Of a stretch of DNA of 64,000 bases, positions 1-8,140 are shown piece by piece. Every line of letters begins with the position of its first letter. The stretch's first letter is position 1. A program made the translations under genes and the position numbers. Origin of the DNA: an uncultured Eubacteriales bacterium (lineage in GTDB: Bacteria; Bacillota; Clostridia; Lachnospirales; Lachnospiraceae); NCBI GenBank assembly GCA_900314885.1, contig OMWY01000010.1, forward strand, positions 1 through 64,000, in the 5' to 3' direction. Under the pieces are notes generated by a model. That model worked only from the letters and a program-made list of their open reading frames with translations, did not search any database and was not told the origin of the DNA.

Positions 1-71
1 AGCTAAAATTCCAATAAAAACCTGCCGTTCTCGATCTGGAAATATGATACCACAGAATGGGAGGAATTAAA

Positions 72-218
72 ATGCGTATTTATTTGTACCGCTTACATTC
101 TAACGCAACAAAGCATAGCTTCGCCATGAGTGAAAATTCACCCACAATGACCGCTATGTTCACCACCCGTCTCCACTGTACCCGAAGTAACTTGCGGTTT
201 GAATGGCTGCTTATATAA
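72..218 (+). CDS. Small ORF, 48 codons, unrecognised
   Basis: An ATG-started 48-codon ORF has a strong Shine-Dalgarno (GGGAGG at 59-64, seven bases before the ATG), which is the only positive argument for it. The product would be basic and hydrophilic in the middle (SENSPTMTAMFTTR), ending FEWLLI; I recognise no family, signal peptide or domain. It lies alone between the window edge and the terminator of the convergent alcohol dehydrogenase gene. It may be a small gene, the remnant of a mobile element, or chance. Nothing else is evident in 1-328 apart from the terminator at its end. Confidence 0.3.
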   Translation: MRIYLYRLHSNATKHSFAMSENSPTMTAMFTTRLHCTRSNLRFEWLLI

Positions 219-284
219 GAAAGTTTAACACTCTTTGAGGGGTATTGCAAGGTTTCCGGGGTATTTCAGCCAACTTTATACAAG

Positions 285-316
285 AAAAAGGCTTCACATA
301 AGTGAAGCCTTTTTTA
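285..316 (-). terminator. Intrinsic terminator of the alcohol dehydrogenase operon
   Basis: GGCTTCAC (290-297) pairs with GTGAAGCC (302-309) around a four-base loop. A-runs on the left and T-runs on the right make it usable from either direction. It closes the nine-gene minus-strand operon. Confidence 0.85.
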
Positions 317-328
317 CGTAATTTATGA

Positions 329-1546
329 TTAGAAATCTACATCGGTATCATAGTAGCATGCGCTTAATACCTTTTCCATCTCTTCCTGGCTTGGCTGCCT
401 TGGATTCGATCCGGTACATGCGTCGAGGATTGCGTTAGCGGCTATATCGTGCTTTCTCTCAAGGAATACGCTCTCTTCTACGAAGCCCTGCTCTGTTGGG
501 TAAGAATCAGCTCCGTAGAACTTAATTCCGTGAGGAATCTTAAGGTCGTCATTTAAGCCGCGGCAGAACTTAATGAGGCTATTTACCTTCTCGCCCTCGC
601 TCGCTCCGCCAAGCTCAAGGTAGTCAGCTATATAAGCGTAGCGTGACTTAGCGGTTGCGTCCTTAGCGTTAAAGGCGATAACCTTAGGCAGGTACATAGC
701 GTTCGCGGCGCCGTGAATAATATGGGCTCCCTTATCGGCAAAGGCTGCTCCTGTCTTATGGGCAAGTGAGTGAACTATGCCGAGCAATGCGTTTGAAAAT
801 GCCATACCTGCGAGGCACTGGGCATTGTGCATATGTTCGCGGGCTTCCATATCGCCGTTATAAGAATTTACAAGATCACGCTTTATAAGCTTCATAGCGT
901 AAAGGGCAAGCGCGTCAGTATAATCGCAGTTCGCTGTAGATACATAAGCCTCTATAGCATGGGTAAGAGCGTCCATACCGGTGTGGGCGACGAGCTTCTG
1001 AGGCATGGTCTCGGCTAGCTCCGGGTCAACAATCGCTACATCAGGAGTGATTTCGAAGTCAGCTATAGGATATTTTATGCCCTTCTTGTAGTCGGTAATG
1101 ATTGAAAACGCGGTAACCTCGGTTCCTGTACCTGAGGTAGAAGTAATGGCGCAGAAATGAGCCTTGTGACGGAGTTCAGGAATTCCGAAGACCTTGCACA
1201 TCTGCTCAAATGTGATGTCGGGATATTCGTACTTTATCCACATAGCCTTGGCAGCGTCAATAGGTGAACCGCCGCCCATAGCAACTATCCAGTCAGGCTT
1301 AAATTCTTCCATGACTGCGGCGCCCTTTTCAACCGTCTCTACGGATGGGTCAGACTCGATACCCTCGAGCAGCTTCACTTCAAATCCTGCTTCCTTCAAA
1401 TAATCCTCTGCCTTCTGTAGGAAGCCGTTCCTCTTCATGGAACCGCCGCCGACACAGATAAGAGCCTTCTTGCCCTTAAGATTTTTAAGCTCTGCAAGAG
1501 CCCCCTTGCCGTGATAAATGTCTCTTGGTAATGTAAAACGTGCCAT
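329..1546 (-). CDS. Iron-containing alcohol dehydrogenase (group III)
   Basis: About 405 residues, normal for the family, which interconverts alcohols and aldehydes or ketones with NAD(P)H. The N-terminal nucleotide-binding half shows the GGGSPIDAAK motif. The C-terminal half carries the metal-binding pattern GMDALTHAIEAY, then HSLAHKTG and HIIHGAANAM, supplying Asp and His ligands. I start at MARFTLP because AAAGGAGG sits directly before that ATG; ten further codons upstream are open but lack a ribosome site. It is the last gene of the RidA/amino-acid dehydrogenase operon and probably handles an aldehyde or alcohol from the same substrate, but the substrate cannot be read from sequence. Confidence 0.9.
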   Translation of the reverse strand: MARFTLPRDIYHGKGALAELKNLKGKKALICVGGGSMKRNGFLQKAEDYLKEAGFEVKLLEGIESDPSVETVEKGAAVMEEFKPDWIVAMGGGSPIDAAKAMWIKYEYPDITFEQMCKVFGIPELRHKAHFCAITSTSGTGTEVTAFSIITDYKKGIKYPIADFEITPDVAIVDPELAETMPQKLVAHTGMDALTHAIEAYVSTANCDYTDALALYAMKLIKRDLVNSYNGDMEAREHMHNAQCLAGMAFSNALLGIVHSLAHKTGAAFADKGAHIIHGAANAMYLPKVIAFNAKDATAKSRYAYIADYLELGGASEGEKVNSLIKFCRGLNDDLKIPHGIKFYGADSYPTEQGFVEESVFLERKHDIAANAILDACTGSNPRQPSQEEMEKVLSACYYDTDVDF

Positions 1547-1651
1547 TTCTTCCTCCTTTGATTGGGAAATATTCACAAGACATATCTGCCTTAACTACTG
1601 GTTATATCATAACTTAACAGCATTCTAAAGTAAACAGTTTTTATTCATTTT

Positions 1652-3055
1652 TCATGAATTCTTTATGGAACGATATTCGAAGTACTTATCATTTTCCATA
1701 GCCATGACTTCCTTTATTGTGTAAGGCTTCATGAGTGGTCTCTTCATTTTCTTCTTCACCCAGAAATAAGAATAAACCGCGAGAATAATAAAGGCAATTA
1801 TACAGACCTCATAGACTCTTGTTTTTATCACAATATCGTTATCTATTCCGTTTATCATTAATACATCACCGATTATTCCGAGAATAGGAATAAGTATACC
1901 GAACGGAGCCTTGAAGGCCCTCGGAACATTTGGCATACGATGCCTCAAAAGAATTACATCCACATGGAGGAAAAGATAAACGACTATCCAGAATACGCAG
2001 GCGACCTTTAGGAAGAAGTTAAGAAGCTCTGAGATTGCGAGACTCGCCACAACGAAGGCGGTCATTGAGATTCCGATTGTAAGAATCGATACAAACGGCG
2101 CGCCATGCTTATTTTTCTTCATAAATGGCTTAGGAAGGAGGTCGATTCTTGCCATCCCCGCCATGAGGTAGCCGAGTGAATTTACGACCGTATTCGCGGT
2201 TGAAATGACGGCAAGCACCGATACGGCGCCCATCCAGTAGCGGCCAAACTCGCCTAAGAGAGCTATGCCGTAGAGCATATGAGGGCTTTCGCTTGTTCCG
2301 AGGTCATTATAGGTTACGTAAACCGGGAAACCGAATACGCAGAAAAGCTGCATGATAAATACTATCACGAGGCTTCCGATCATGCCTATCGGGACTGTCT
2401 TTCTGGGATTTTTCACAAATGGTCCGAGTGGAACGACAAACTCGCAGCCTACGAACATATAAAAGGCAGTTCCCACCATGCCCATTATTTTAGGAAAATC
2501 AAAATGAATACTCCTGTCCTGATCTATAACCGGTCCCTGCCCCATATGAAGGCAGCCTAAGACTCCCATTATTATAAGTGAAACAATCAGAGAATAGGCC
2601 ACAACATTCTGGATCTTCGCAAACATATCGACACCGCGAAGGTTAAGGGCTATAATTACGGCCATGAGAATTATGCCATATAGAGGCAGCGGAATATGGA
2701 GATTCGGGAAGAGCATACTCATTGTCCGCCCGAACATTGTTCCCTCAAGGCTTCCGAATATTGTCATACCGATAACGTAGCCGCCGACCATGGTGAGACA
2801 GGTCATAAAGGGTCCCATGCCGACGAGCGAATATTGGGCAAGGCCACCCGTAAGATCCGGCATAACCGCGCTTAATTCACTTACCGATACTGCCGTAAAA
2901 ATGTTGAACATTAAGGCGATAATAACCGAATATATAAAGGCGGTACCGAGCGCCGCGTCTCCCTGGCCTATGACAAGGAGGCAGCTAGTGGCAAGTATAA
3001 GTCCAACACCTGTCGCGATAGCGCTCGGAATTCCCAGCTTTTTCTCTTCTGCCAT
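1652..3055 (-). CDS. APC-superfamily amino acid permease
   Basis: A 467-residue integral membrane protein with about twelve hydrophobic segments. The N-terminal GIPSAIATGVGLILATSCLL fits TM1 of the amino acid-polyamine-organocation family, with a glycine-rich unwound region. A basic tail (KKKMKRPLMKPY) follows the last membrane segment. The ATG follows GAAGGGAGAGACAT. It lies between a P-II signalling gene and the Fe-alcohol dehydrogenase in an operon for oxidation of an amino or imino acid, so import of that substrate is the natural inference. Which amino acid it carries is unknown. Confidence 0.88.
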   Translation of the reverse strand: MAEEKKLGIPSAIATGVGLILATSCLLVIGQGDAALGTAFIYSVIIALMFNIFTAVSVSELSAVMPDLTGGLAQYSLVGMGPFMTCLTMVGGYVIGMTIFGSLEGTMFGRTMSMLFPNLHIPLPLYGIILMAVIIALNLRGVDMFAKIQNVVAYSLIVSLIIMGVLGCLHMGQGPVIDQDRSIHFDFPKIMGMVGTAFYMFVGCEFVVPLGPFVKNPRKTVPIGMIGSLVIVFIMQLFCVFGFPVYVTYNDLGTSESPHMLYGIALLGEFGRYWMGAVSVLAVISTANTVVNSLGYLMAGMARIDLLPKPFMKKNKHGAPFVSILTIGISMTAFVVASLAISELLNFFLKVACVFWIVVYLFLHVDVILLRHRMPNVPRAFKAPFGILIPILGIIGDVLMINGIDNDIVIKTRVYEVCIIAFIILAVYSYFWVKKKMKRPLMKPYTIKEVMAMENDKYFEYRSIKNS

Positions 3056-3083
3056 ATGTCTCTCCCTTCTGTAAACTCAAAAC

Positions 3084-3443
3084 TTAATAATCAGAATGCG
3101 CTATAGCCTCGTATCCGTCCTCCCCTGTTCTGATACGATAAGCGTTATAAATAGGTGAGACAAATATTTTACCGTCACCTATATGTCCTGTATAAAGCTC
3201 CTTCTTAAGCATATCTATGAGATTGTCTACGTGCTCCCTAGGCAGAACCATCATAACAACGGTTTTCTCGAGTAGGTCTATCTCGCTGGTGTCCTCGTCC
3301 TTATATTCGGGTGTACCGTACTGAACGCCGCAGCCCATTGCCTTGTAGACGGTCATTCCGGTGATGTGGTATTTCTGAAGGGCATTTTTAAGAATTCCCA
3401 TTTTCATTTCATTCATGATAACTTCGACTCTCACTAATTCCAT
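3084..3443 (-). CDS. P-II family nitrogen regulatory protein (GlnB/GlnK-like)
   Basis: About 119 residues. The C-terminal P-II signature is clear: TGHIGDGKIFVSPIYNAYRIRTGE followed by GYEAI, with the ATP-contacting GDGK and RIRTG elements. The N-terminal beta strand MELVRVEVIM and the GMTVYKAMGCG strand also fit. The T-loop region (QYGTPEYKDEDTSEIDLLEK) is divergent. Start chosen at MELVRV because GGAAGGAGT precedes it; ten upstream codons are open but unsupported. P-II proteins sense ATP/ADP and 2-oxoglutarate and gate transporters or enzymes; this one sits beside an APC permease instead of amtB, so it may gate that permease (inference). Confidence 0.9.
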   Translation of the reverse strand: MELVRVEVIMNEMKMGILKNALQKYHITGMTVYKAMGCGVQYGTPEYKDEDTSEIDLLEKTVVMMVLPREHVDNLIDMLKKELYTGHIGDGKIFVSPIYNAYRIRTGEDGYEAIAHSDY

Positions 3444-3465
3444 GATCTGACTCCTTCCATAATTT

Positions 3466-3507
3466 AAGGGCAATGGAGCCTTAGCTTGTTAAGGCTCCAT
3501 TGCCCTT
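3466..3507 (-). terminator. Perfect 18-bp stem-loop between reductase and P-II gene
   Basis: AAGGGCAATGGAGCCTTA (3466-3483) is exactly complementary to 3490-3507, with a six-base loop. On the minus strand the stem is followed by TTAAATTATGG, not a U-run, and then by the P-II ribosome site. It could be a weak terminator, an mRNA-stabilising hairpin that sets P-II/permease levels apart from the enzyme genes, or a processing site. Confidence 0.6.
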
Positions 3508-3527
3508 TTATAATCGTGTGTCCCCGT

Positions 3528-4667
3528 TCAATATAGGTAAGGCTTATCCCAAAGGTTAAGCTTGGTACCTATTCCCTTCTTGAGAGCGTTTTCGTAGCAT
3601 GTCTTCCCCCACGCTACATCCTCTACAGGCATACCGCCGATAGAGTAGATAATGATCTGGTCATCGCTCTCACGACCGGGAAGTCTTCCGTTAAGGATGC
3701 CGCCGATATCCTCCATTCTCTCCCTCTCAAGCTTGCCCTCATGAATCATATCGGTGAACTTGGAGCCGATGAGGAACCATGTATCAAATGTAGGATATGG
3801 ATATTCCTCTGCCCACGCGTCATAGAGCTTTGTATTATCGACTACGAGCTTCGTCTTAGGGTTCATTATGAGCTCTTCGCTTGTATTCATGGCGCCCATA
3901 CCGCAGGCAAGGCAGCCCGGCTTAAGCCATACAGGGTCGATATAAGGATATGTATCCTGGCCACCGGTAGGGGTTGATGTGGCAAATGAAAGGATATCAG
4001 AATCCCTTACACATTCCTCAAGTGTTTCGCATACGATGAAGTTCTTGATCTGCGGACAGTGCTCCTTTACATAGGCTATACACCTGTCGATGGAAGCCTT
4101 GCCCCTGCCCTTGATCTTAAGGGTATCGATACTTGGACGAAGGTGGCAGAAGGTCTCAACCTCAATACAGTTGATGAATCCCGGACCTACTATACCAAGA
4201 ACCTTGCTGTCCTTAAGGGCAAGTGTCTTTACACCCGCTCCCGGAACTCCGGCTGTTCTGTACGCGCTTTCAAGATTGGCCGACATATAGGCTATAGGAG
4301 CGCCGGTATCCTTATCGTTAAGGGTTACCATAAGAATAGAACGAGGAAGGCCTATTTCCCTGTTATCTACATTTGAGCCATACCACTTGACACCCGCGAT
4401 CTGGAACTTACCGCCTAGGTAGGCCGGCATACACATGAATCTTCTGTCCGGGCCGTTCTTAGGCATTCCCGGGAATTCCGGGTTGTCAGGGAACTGAATC
4501 ATGGTTCCGTGTGAATTACCGTTCTTTCCGCCCATGCGGTAATCGCCCTTATCGAGAGTCTTAAGAACCTCTTCCATACACTCTGTACATTTTACAGTGT
4601 CTGTTACTCCCGCCTCAATCATGTCCTTTTCTGAAAGATAGAGAAAATCAATTTCCGGATACGCCAT
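3528..4667 (-). CDS. Ornithine cyclodeaminase / mu-crystallin family protein
   Basis: About 379 residues. The family fold is shown by an N-terminal substrate half (FMCMPAYLGGKFQIAGVKWY, then SAYRTAGVPG) and a Rossmann half with LGIVGPGFINCIEVETF. The family contains ornithine cyclodeaminase, alanine dehydrogenase and cyclic ketimine (pyrroline-2-carboxylate) reductases. In the stretch where ornithine cyclodeaminase has its catalytic Asp (GGDCPGK-like), this protein reads GAMNTSEEL with no Asp, so true ornithine cyclodeamination is doubtful and imine reduction is more likely. Start at MAYPEID, which follows AAGGAGGACATAACT; thirteen earlier codons are not supported. It sits directly downstream of the amino-acid dehydrogenase genes whose imine product it might reduce. 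Confidence 0.85.
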   Translation of the reverse strand: MAYPEIDFLYLSEKDMIEAGVTDTVKCTECMEEVLKTLDKGDYRMGGKNGNSHGTMIQFPDNPEFPGMPKNGPDRRFMCMPAYLGGKFQIAGVKWYGSNVDNREIGLPRSILMVTLNDKDTGAPIAYMSANLESAYRTAGVPGAGVKTLALKDSKVLGIVGPGFINCIEVETFCHLRPSIDTLKIKGRGKASIDRCIAYVKEHCPQIKNFIVCETLEECVRDSDILSFATSTPTGGQDTYPYIDPVWLKPGCLACGMGAMNTSEELIMNPKTKLVVDNTKLYDAWAEEYPYPTFDTWFLIGSKFTDMIHEGKLERERMEDIGGILNGRLPGRESDDQIIIYSIGGMPVEDVAWGKTCYENALKKGIGTKLNLWDKPYLY

Positions 4668-4703
4668 AGTTATGTCCTCCTTTTTAAATGTGTTAGCGAG
4701 TCG

Positions 4704-4730
4704 CATCGCTTCGCGATGTGACAGCTGTCA
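4704..4730. repeat. Two adjacent palindromes at a gene junction
   Basis: CATCGC-TTC-GCGATG (4704-4718) is followed at once by TGACAGCTGTCA (4719-4730), whose end contains the stop codon of the upstream oxidoreductase gene. GC-TTC-GC tips of this kind recur in the larger structured element at 54.1 kb. Confidence 0.6.
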
Positions 4731-5858
4731 TCCCTTTGACTTAAACCTGTCGTAGGTTAACTGACTGATATCTATTGTAGTAGACTTGCCATCCAATATC
4801 AACTCCGAAAGCGCAAGACTTGTCGCCGGTGAAATACCGAAGCCGTGGCCTGAGAAGCCGAATGCGCAGGTAAGTCCCGGAACTTCTTTTATGTTATCGA
4901 TTACCGGTAATACATCTATGCACTGGTCGTACCACCCTGACCAGGTTCTTACGACCTTCGCATTCTTAAGTACCGGGAAATACTTCATGATGCCTCGTGA
5001 AATACAAGGCGCCGTAAGCGAATTCGTAACGAAATGGTCATTATTCGATGTAAATGCCTGAAGGCCGCTGTTACCGCCGAGAACGAAGGTACCGTTTTCT
5101 GCCTGGTGGCCGTAGAACTCGCCTCCCGCGACACCAATCATGACATCGAACATCTGCGGCATGACCTCAGTTACAAGAACCTCGTTAAACTGCCTCTCAA
5201 CCGGTACATCTATCCCGACCGTATTTGCGATTTTCCTCGATTCATAGCCGGCACAGAGTAAGATATGGTCGCCCTCGTAATCGCCATCGTCTGTCTCGAC
5301 GAGTCTGGCCTTCCCCTTCACCTTCTTGATTCCGTGAACCGTAACGCCTGTTATAAATGTTACGCCTAATTCAAGAGCCTTCTTATAGAAACCAAGGGTT
5401 GTCTTAAGGGGGTTCGCGTGACCATCGGTCGGACACCAGCTGGCCGCTATTACGTGCTCGGAAATATAAGGACAGATTTCGCGAGCCTCGTCGCCGTCAA
5501 CCATTTTTACATCAAGGCCTACCTTCGTGGACTTCTCTGTATGGGCCTGCAGGACTCCTATATCCTTCTCCGTGAGACCAAGACGGATATTTCCCTTCTG
5601 ACAATACTCGGTATCTACGCCAAGCTCCTCTGACAGAGTAGGCCAGATATTCGCGACAGCGTACATGGCAAGGGGCAGCTCCTTAGGGTTCCTCGCCGAC
5701 TGCCTGACACCGCCGGCATTTCGACATGATCCGCCGTTTCCGATTTCCTTTTTCTCAAGAACGATAACACTGACTCCCCTCTTCGCGAGCCTGTAAGCAG
5801 TCGCGCAGCCTACAATGCCACCGCCGATAATTATGACATCCGCGCTTTTTTCTCCCAT
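4728..5858 (-). CDS. FAD-dependent oxidoreductase, DAO / sarcosine oxidase beta type
   Basis: A 376-residue flavoprotein. The N-terminal dinucleotide motif VIIIGGGIVGCATAYRLAKRG is complete, followed by ILDGK-type DAO-fold features and a C-terminal CAFGFSGHGFGISPA that binds the flavin. Relatives include the catalytic subunits of dye-linked L-proline dehydrogenase, D-hydroxyproline dehydrogenase, opine oxidase and hydrogen cyanide synthase, which oxidise a C-N bond to an imine. It follows the BFD-like ferredoxin gene by four bases (GGAGG precedes the ATG) and belongs to a multi-subunit complex with the next three genes upstream. The substrate is probably a secondary amine or imino acid; exact identity is not resolved. 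Confidence 0.88.
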   Translation of the reverse strand: MGEKSADVIIIGGGIVGCATAYRLAKRGVSVIVLEKKEIGNGGSCRNAGGVRQSARNPKELPLAMYAVANIWPTLSEELGVDTEYCQKGNIRLGLTEKDIGVLQAHTEKSTKVGLDVKMVDGDEAREICPYISEHVIAASWCPTDGHANPLKTTLGFYKKALELGVTFITGVTVHGIKKVKGKARLVETDDGDYEGDHILLCAGYESRKIANTVGIDVPVERQFNEVLVTEVMPQMFDVMIGVAGGEFYGHQAENGTFVLGGNSGLQAFTSNNDHFVTNSLTAPCISRGIMKYFPVLKNAKVVRTWSGWYDQCIDVLPVIDNIKEVPGLTCAFGFSGHGFGISPATSLALSELILDGKSTTIDISQLTYDRFKSKG

Positions 5859-5862
5859 GTCA

Positions 5863-6195
5863 TCAGTCCTCCTTCACATCAGTGACATTATTGCTGTAGG
5901 TATGAATTTCAACCGGTCTTACCGGAGCCCTGCCCTGGATCATTCCGAGGTCGTTTGGATTCATGGCAAGCTCCTTCGCTATAATGCCCTTTACCAATTT
6001 CTGGCAGGTCTGGCCCTGGCAGAGCCCCATTCCGCAACGAAGATACCGCTTCACTTCATTCATGGTTCTCATTCCATCGTGAACAGCCTGTCTTATCTCT
6101 CCCTTTGTAATCTCCTCGCAGCGGCAAATGATGAGGTCATCATCCGGCTGTGGCTTAAACGGCTCCTTGTTCGCTGTTCTTACAATTTTAGCCAT
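5863..6195 (-). CDS. (2Fe-2S)-binding protein, BFD-like
   Basis: A 110-residue protein with a bacterioferritin-associated-ferredoxin-like cluster domain: ICRCEEITKGEI around residue 25, then LRCGMGLCQGQTC, giving the four Cys (CxC, then CxxxxC..C pattern) expected to hold one 2Fe-2S cluster. Such subunits pass electrons between the FAD subunits of proline/opine dehydrogenase complexes; here the domain is a separate gene, whereas in many relatives it is fused to the pyridine-nucleotide subunit. SD AAGGGGGATA precedes the ATG. It is flanked by the two flavoprotein genes with gaps under 20 bases. Confidence 0.85.
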   Translation of the reverse strand: MAKIVRTANKEPFKPQPDDDLIICRCEEITKGEIRQAVHDGMRTMNEVKRYLRCGMGLCQGQTCQKLVKGIIAKELAMNPNDLGMIQGRAPVRPVEIHTYSNNVTDVKED

Positions 6196-6213
6196 ATATG
6201 TATCCCCCTTTCC

Positions 6214-7794
6214 TTAAGCCCTGTAAAATCTCGCTGTATCAGCGTACTTTACAGGTACCTTCATGGTTACGACAAGAGTAGCATCCATCTTTGGATTTTT
6301 CTTGACATCGACAATCTCAGCGTCGCAGAGCTTCTCACCGCTTCTGCTGAGAGCCGTACCCTTATCGCCAACCTTAGGCGCAGGAAGGAATTCATATGGA
6401 AATGACACCGTTGCCATTCCGTCATCCCTCTCATCATCAACAAGGAAAATTGCCTGACCTGAACATGAAGCTACGCACATGCCGCAGCCTATGCAGGCCT
6501 TAGACATATCGACCTTAGGGATGGCCGTGATATTTTCACCTACATTTATGAGGCCGATCGGGCAAGCGTCCTGACAAGGATTGCAGGGAATATTCTGAGT
6601 ACATTCGATGATAGGATGAACTCCTGCCTTCTTGTAGGTCGCTGCCGGGAATCCTTTTATTTCATCATTGCTCACAAAGCCCTTCTTTAAGAGGTTGTGT
6701 GAAATAGGGAATCCCTCATCAGTAACCGTCCAGTCGTTTCTGCCCTTATTCTGAGGAGCGAACATACCCTGGCGGAGCTTGCCGAGAGCGTTTGTGTAAT
6801 CGGTGAAATTCTCATCGAATTTTTCTTTGGTTATATAGCCCGCTTCCTCGGCTATCCTGGTAGCGACCCTCCGGCCCTGTATCATGGCTGATGACGCTTC
6901 CTCGATGCCGGCCACATCGCCTGCGCAATATATTCCCGGAACAGAGGTCTCACCGAATTCAGAGAGCTTTGCGACAGTACCGCCCTTCTTTGGATCGGTA
7001 ATCATATCGCAGGTAGCGTTGTGGGCTAACTGGGACATAGGTGAGAGACCTACGGCTATACAGATTGTATCGCAGTCTATATCCTTTTCAGTTCCCGGAA
7101 TAGGCTTAAAATGATCGTCTACCTCAGCTATAACAGCTCCTGTGACCCTGTCCTCGCCCTTCGCTTCAATAATGGTGTGTGACATGTAAAACGGAACACC
7201 TGTCCTCGCTACCTTCGAAGCGTGTACGCCATAGCCGCCGACTCTAGGGGCAGCGTCTATAACCGCCGCAATCTCACAGCCCGCCTGGAGAAGCTGGAAG
7301 CTTACGACAAGTCCGACATTTCCGGAACCAACCATAAGAATCTTGTTCCCCGGCTGAACTCCCTGTAGGTTCATAAGTGTCTGAGCGGCTCCGGCTCCTA
7401 TGACTCCCGGGATATTCCAACCCTTAAATGGAATCATGTTCTCAGCGGCGCCTGTCGCTATAATTATATAATCCGCCTTGTAATGGTCGACCTCATCGCC
7501 ATTTCTTACGGTAACTTCCTTATTTTCATAAATACCCATGACGACGGAATTAAGCTTAACCTTAACCCCCAGGTCAGTGGCCTCCTTAAGAAGATCCTCG
7601 CCAATCCTGAATCCTCTTTCCTTCGCATGGTGTTCCTTCGAGCCGAAGAATTTGTGAATCTGCTTGAACAGCTGCCCGCCGGGTCTCGCGTTCTCATCGA
7701 ATACGATGACATCCATGCCTGCCTTCTTAGCTTCTATAGCGGCTGAGAGACCGGCAGGTCCGGCTCCGATAACTATGAGCTCATGTCTTTTCAT
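6214..7794 (-). CDS. FAD/NAD(P)-binding oxidoreductase with C-terminal 4Fe-4S domain
   Basis: About 526 residues. An N-terminal FAD motif (LIVIGAGPAGLSAAIEA) and a second nucleotide motif (ILMVGSGNVGLVVSFQLL) flank the pyridine nucleotide-disulfide oxidoreductase fold; GIYCAGDVAG is the second FAD contact. Near residues 400-460 are ferredoxin-like Cys clusters: CTQNIPCNPCQDACP and CIGCGMCVASCSG. This would be the electron-accepting partner of the DAO subunit. The start is ATG at 7794, which overlaps the TGA of the upstream 2Fe-2S gene (ATGA); the GGGAGG lies inside that gene. The added Fe-S module suggests electron delivery to ferredoxin or a membrane acceptor in an anaerobe (inference). Confidence 0.87.
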   Translation of the reverse strand: MKRHELIVIGAGPAGLSAAIEAKKAGMDVIVFDENARPGGQLFKQIHKFFGSKEHHAKERGFRIGEDLLKEATDLGVKVKLNSVVMGIYENKEVTVRNGDEVDHYKADYIIIATGAAENMIPFKGWNIPGVIGAGAAQTLMNLQGVQPGNKILMVGSGNVGLVVSFQLLQAGCEIAAVIDAAPRVGGYGVHASKVARTGVPFYMSHTIIEAKGEDRVTGAVIAEVDDHFKPIPGTEKDIDCDTICIAVGLSPMSQLAHNATCDMITDPKKGGTVAKLSEFGETSVPGIYCAGDVAGIEEASSAMIQGRRVATRIAEEAGYITKEKFDENFTDYTNALGKLRQGMFAPQNKGRNDWTVTDEGFPISHNLLKKGFVSNDEIKGFPAATYKKAGVHPIIECTQNIPCNPCQDACPIGLINVGENITAIPKVDMSKACIGCGMCVASCSGQAIFLVDDERDDGMATVSFPYEFLPAPKVGDKGTALSRSGEKLCDAEIVDVKKNPKMDATLVVTMKVPVKYADTARFYRA

Positions 7795-8120
7795 ACTTTC
7801 TTCGCCTCCCACTCTTCTTTTGTAAGTACGCCGTACTGAGTCTGAATCTTCATATTTTCTTTAAGAGGTGTGATACATGTTCTGACGTTAGGCTCGCCAT
7901 CCACAATCATAACGCAGTCGGTGCACCTTCCTATCGCGCAGAAGATTCCTCTTGGCTTATGCTGCCTTCCGGTATACCTGTGAACCATTACTCCTTCGGC
8001 ATGGAGGGCAGCCGCGATCGACTCGCCCTCATATCCCTCCATATCCTTTCCGTCAAGAGTAAAATGAACTTTCTTTCCTTTTTCATAAGTACCAAGTATA
8101 GGATGCTGTGCTATCCTCAT
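7791..8120 (-). CDS. 2Fe-2S ferredoxin-fold subunit (HcnA/SoxA-alpha N-terminal type)
   Basis: A 109-residue protein with the plant-ferredoxin-like pattern GIFCAIGRCTDCVMIVDGEPNVRTC: three closely spaced Cys plus one downstream for a 2Fe-2S cluster. This is the small subunit of proline/opine/cyanide synthase dehydrogenase complexes, equal to the N-terminal domain of sarcosine oxidase alpha. Its TGA overlaps the next ATG by the ATGA arrangement, implying coupled translation with the FAD/NAD subunit. It is second in the operon, after RidA. Confidence 0.86.
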   Translation of the reverse strand: MRIAQHPILGTYEKGKKVHFTLDGKDMEGYEGESIAAALHAEGVMVHRYTGRQHKPRGIFCAIGRCTDCVMIVDGEPNVRTCITPLKENMKIQTQYGVLTKEEWEAKKV

Positions 8121-8140
8121 ATATATCCCCTCTCTTTCCG

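Noticed and set aside
5815..6405. 196-residue plus-strand ORF
   Set aside because: Antisense to three clearly coding genes of the dehydrogenase operon.
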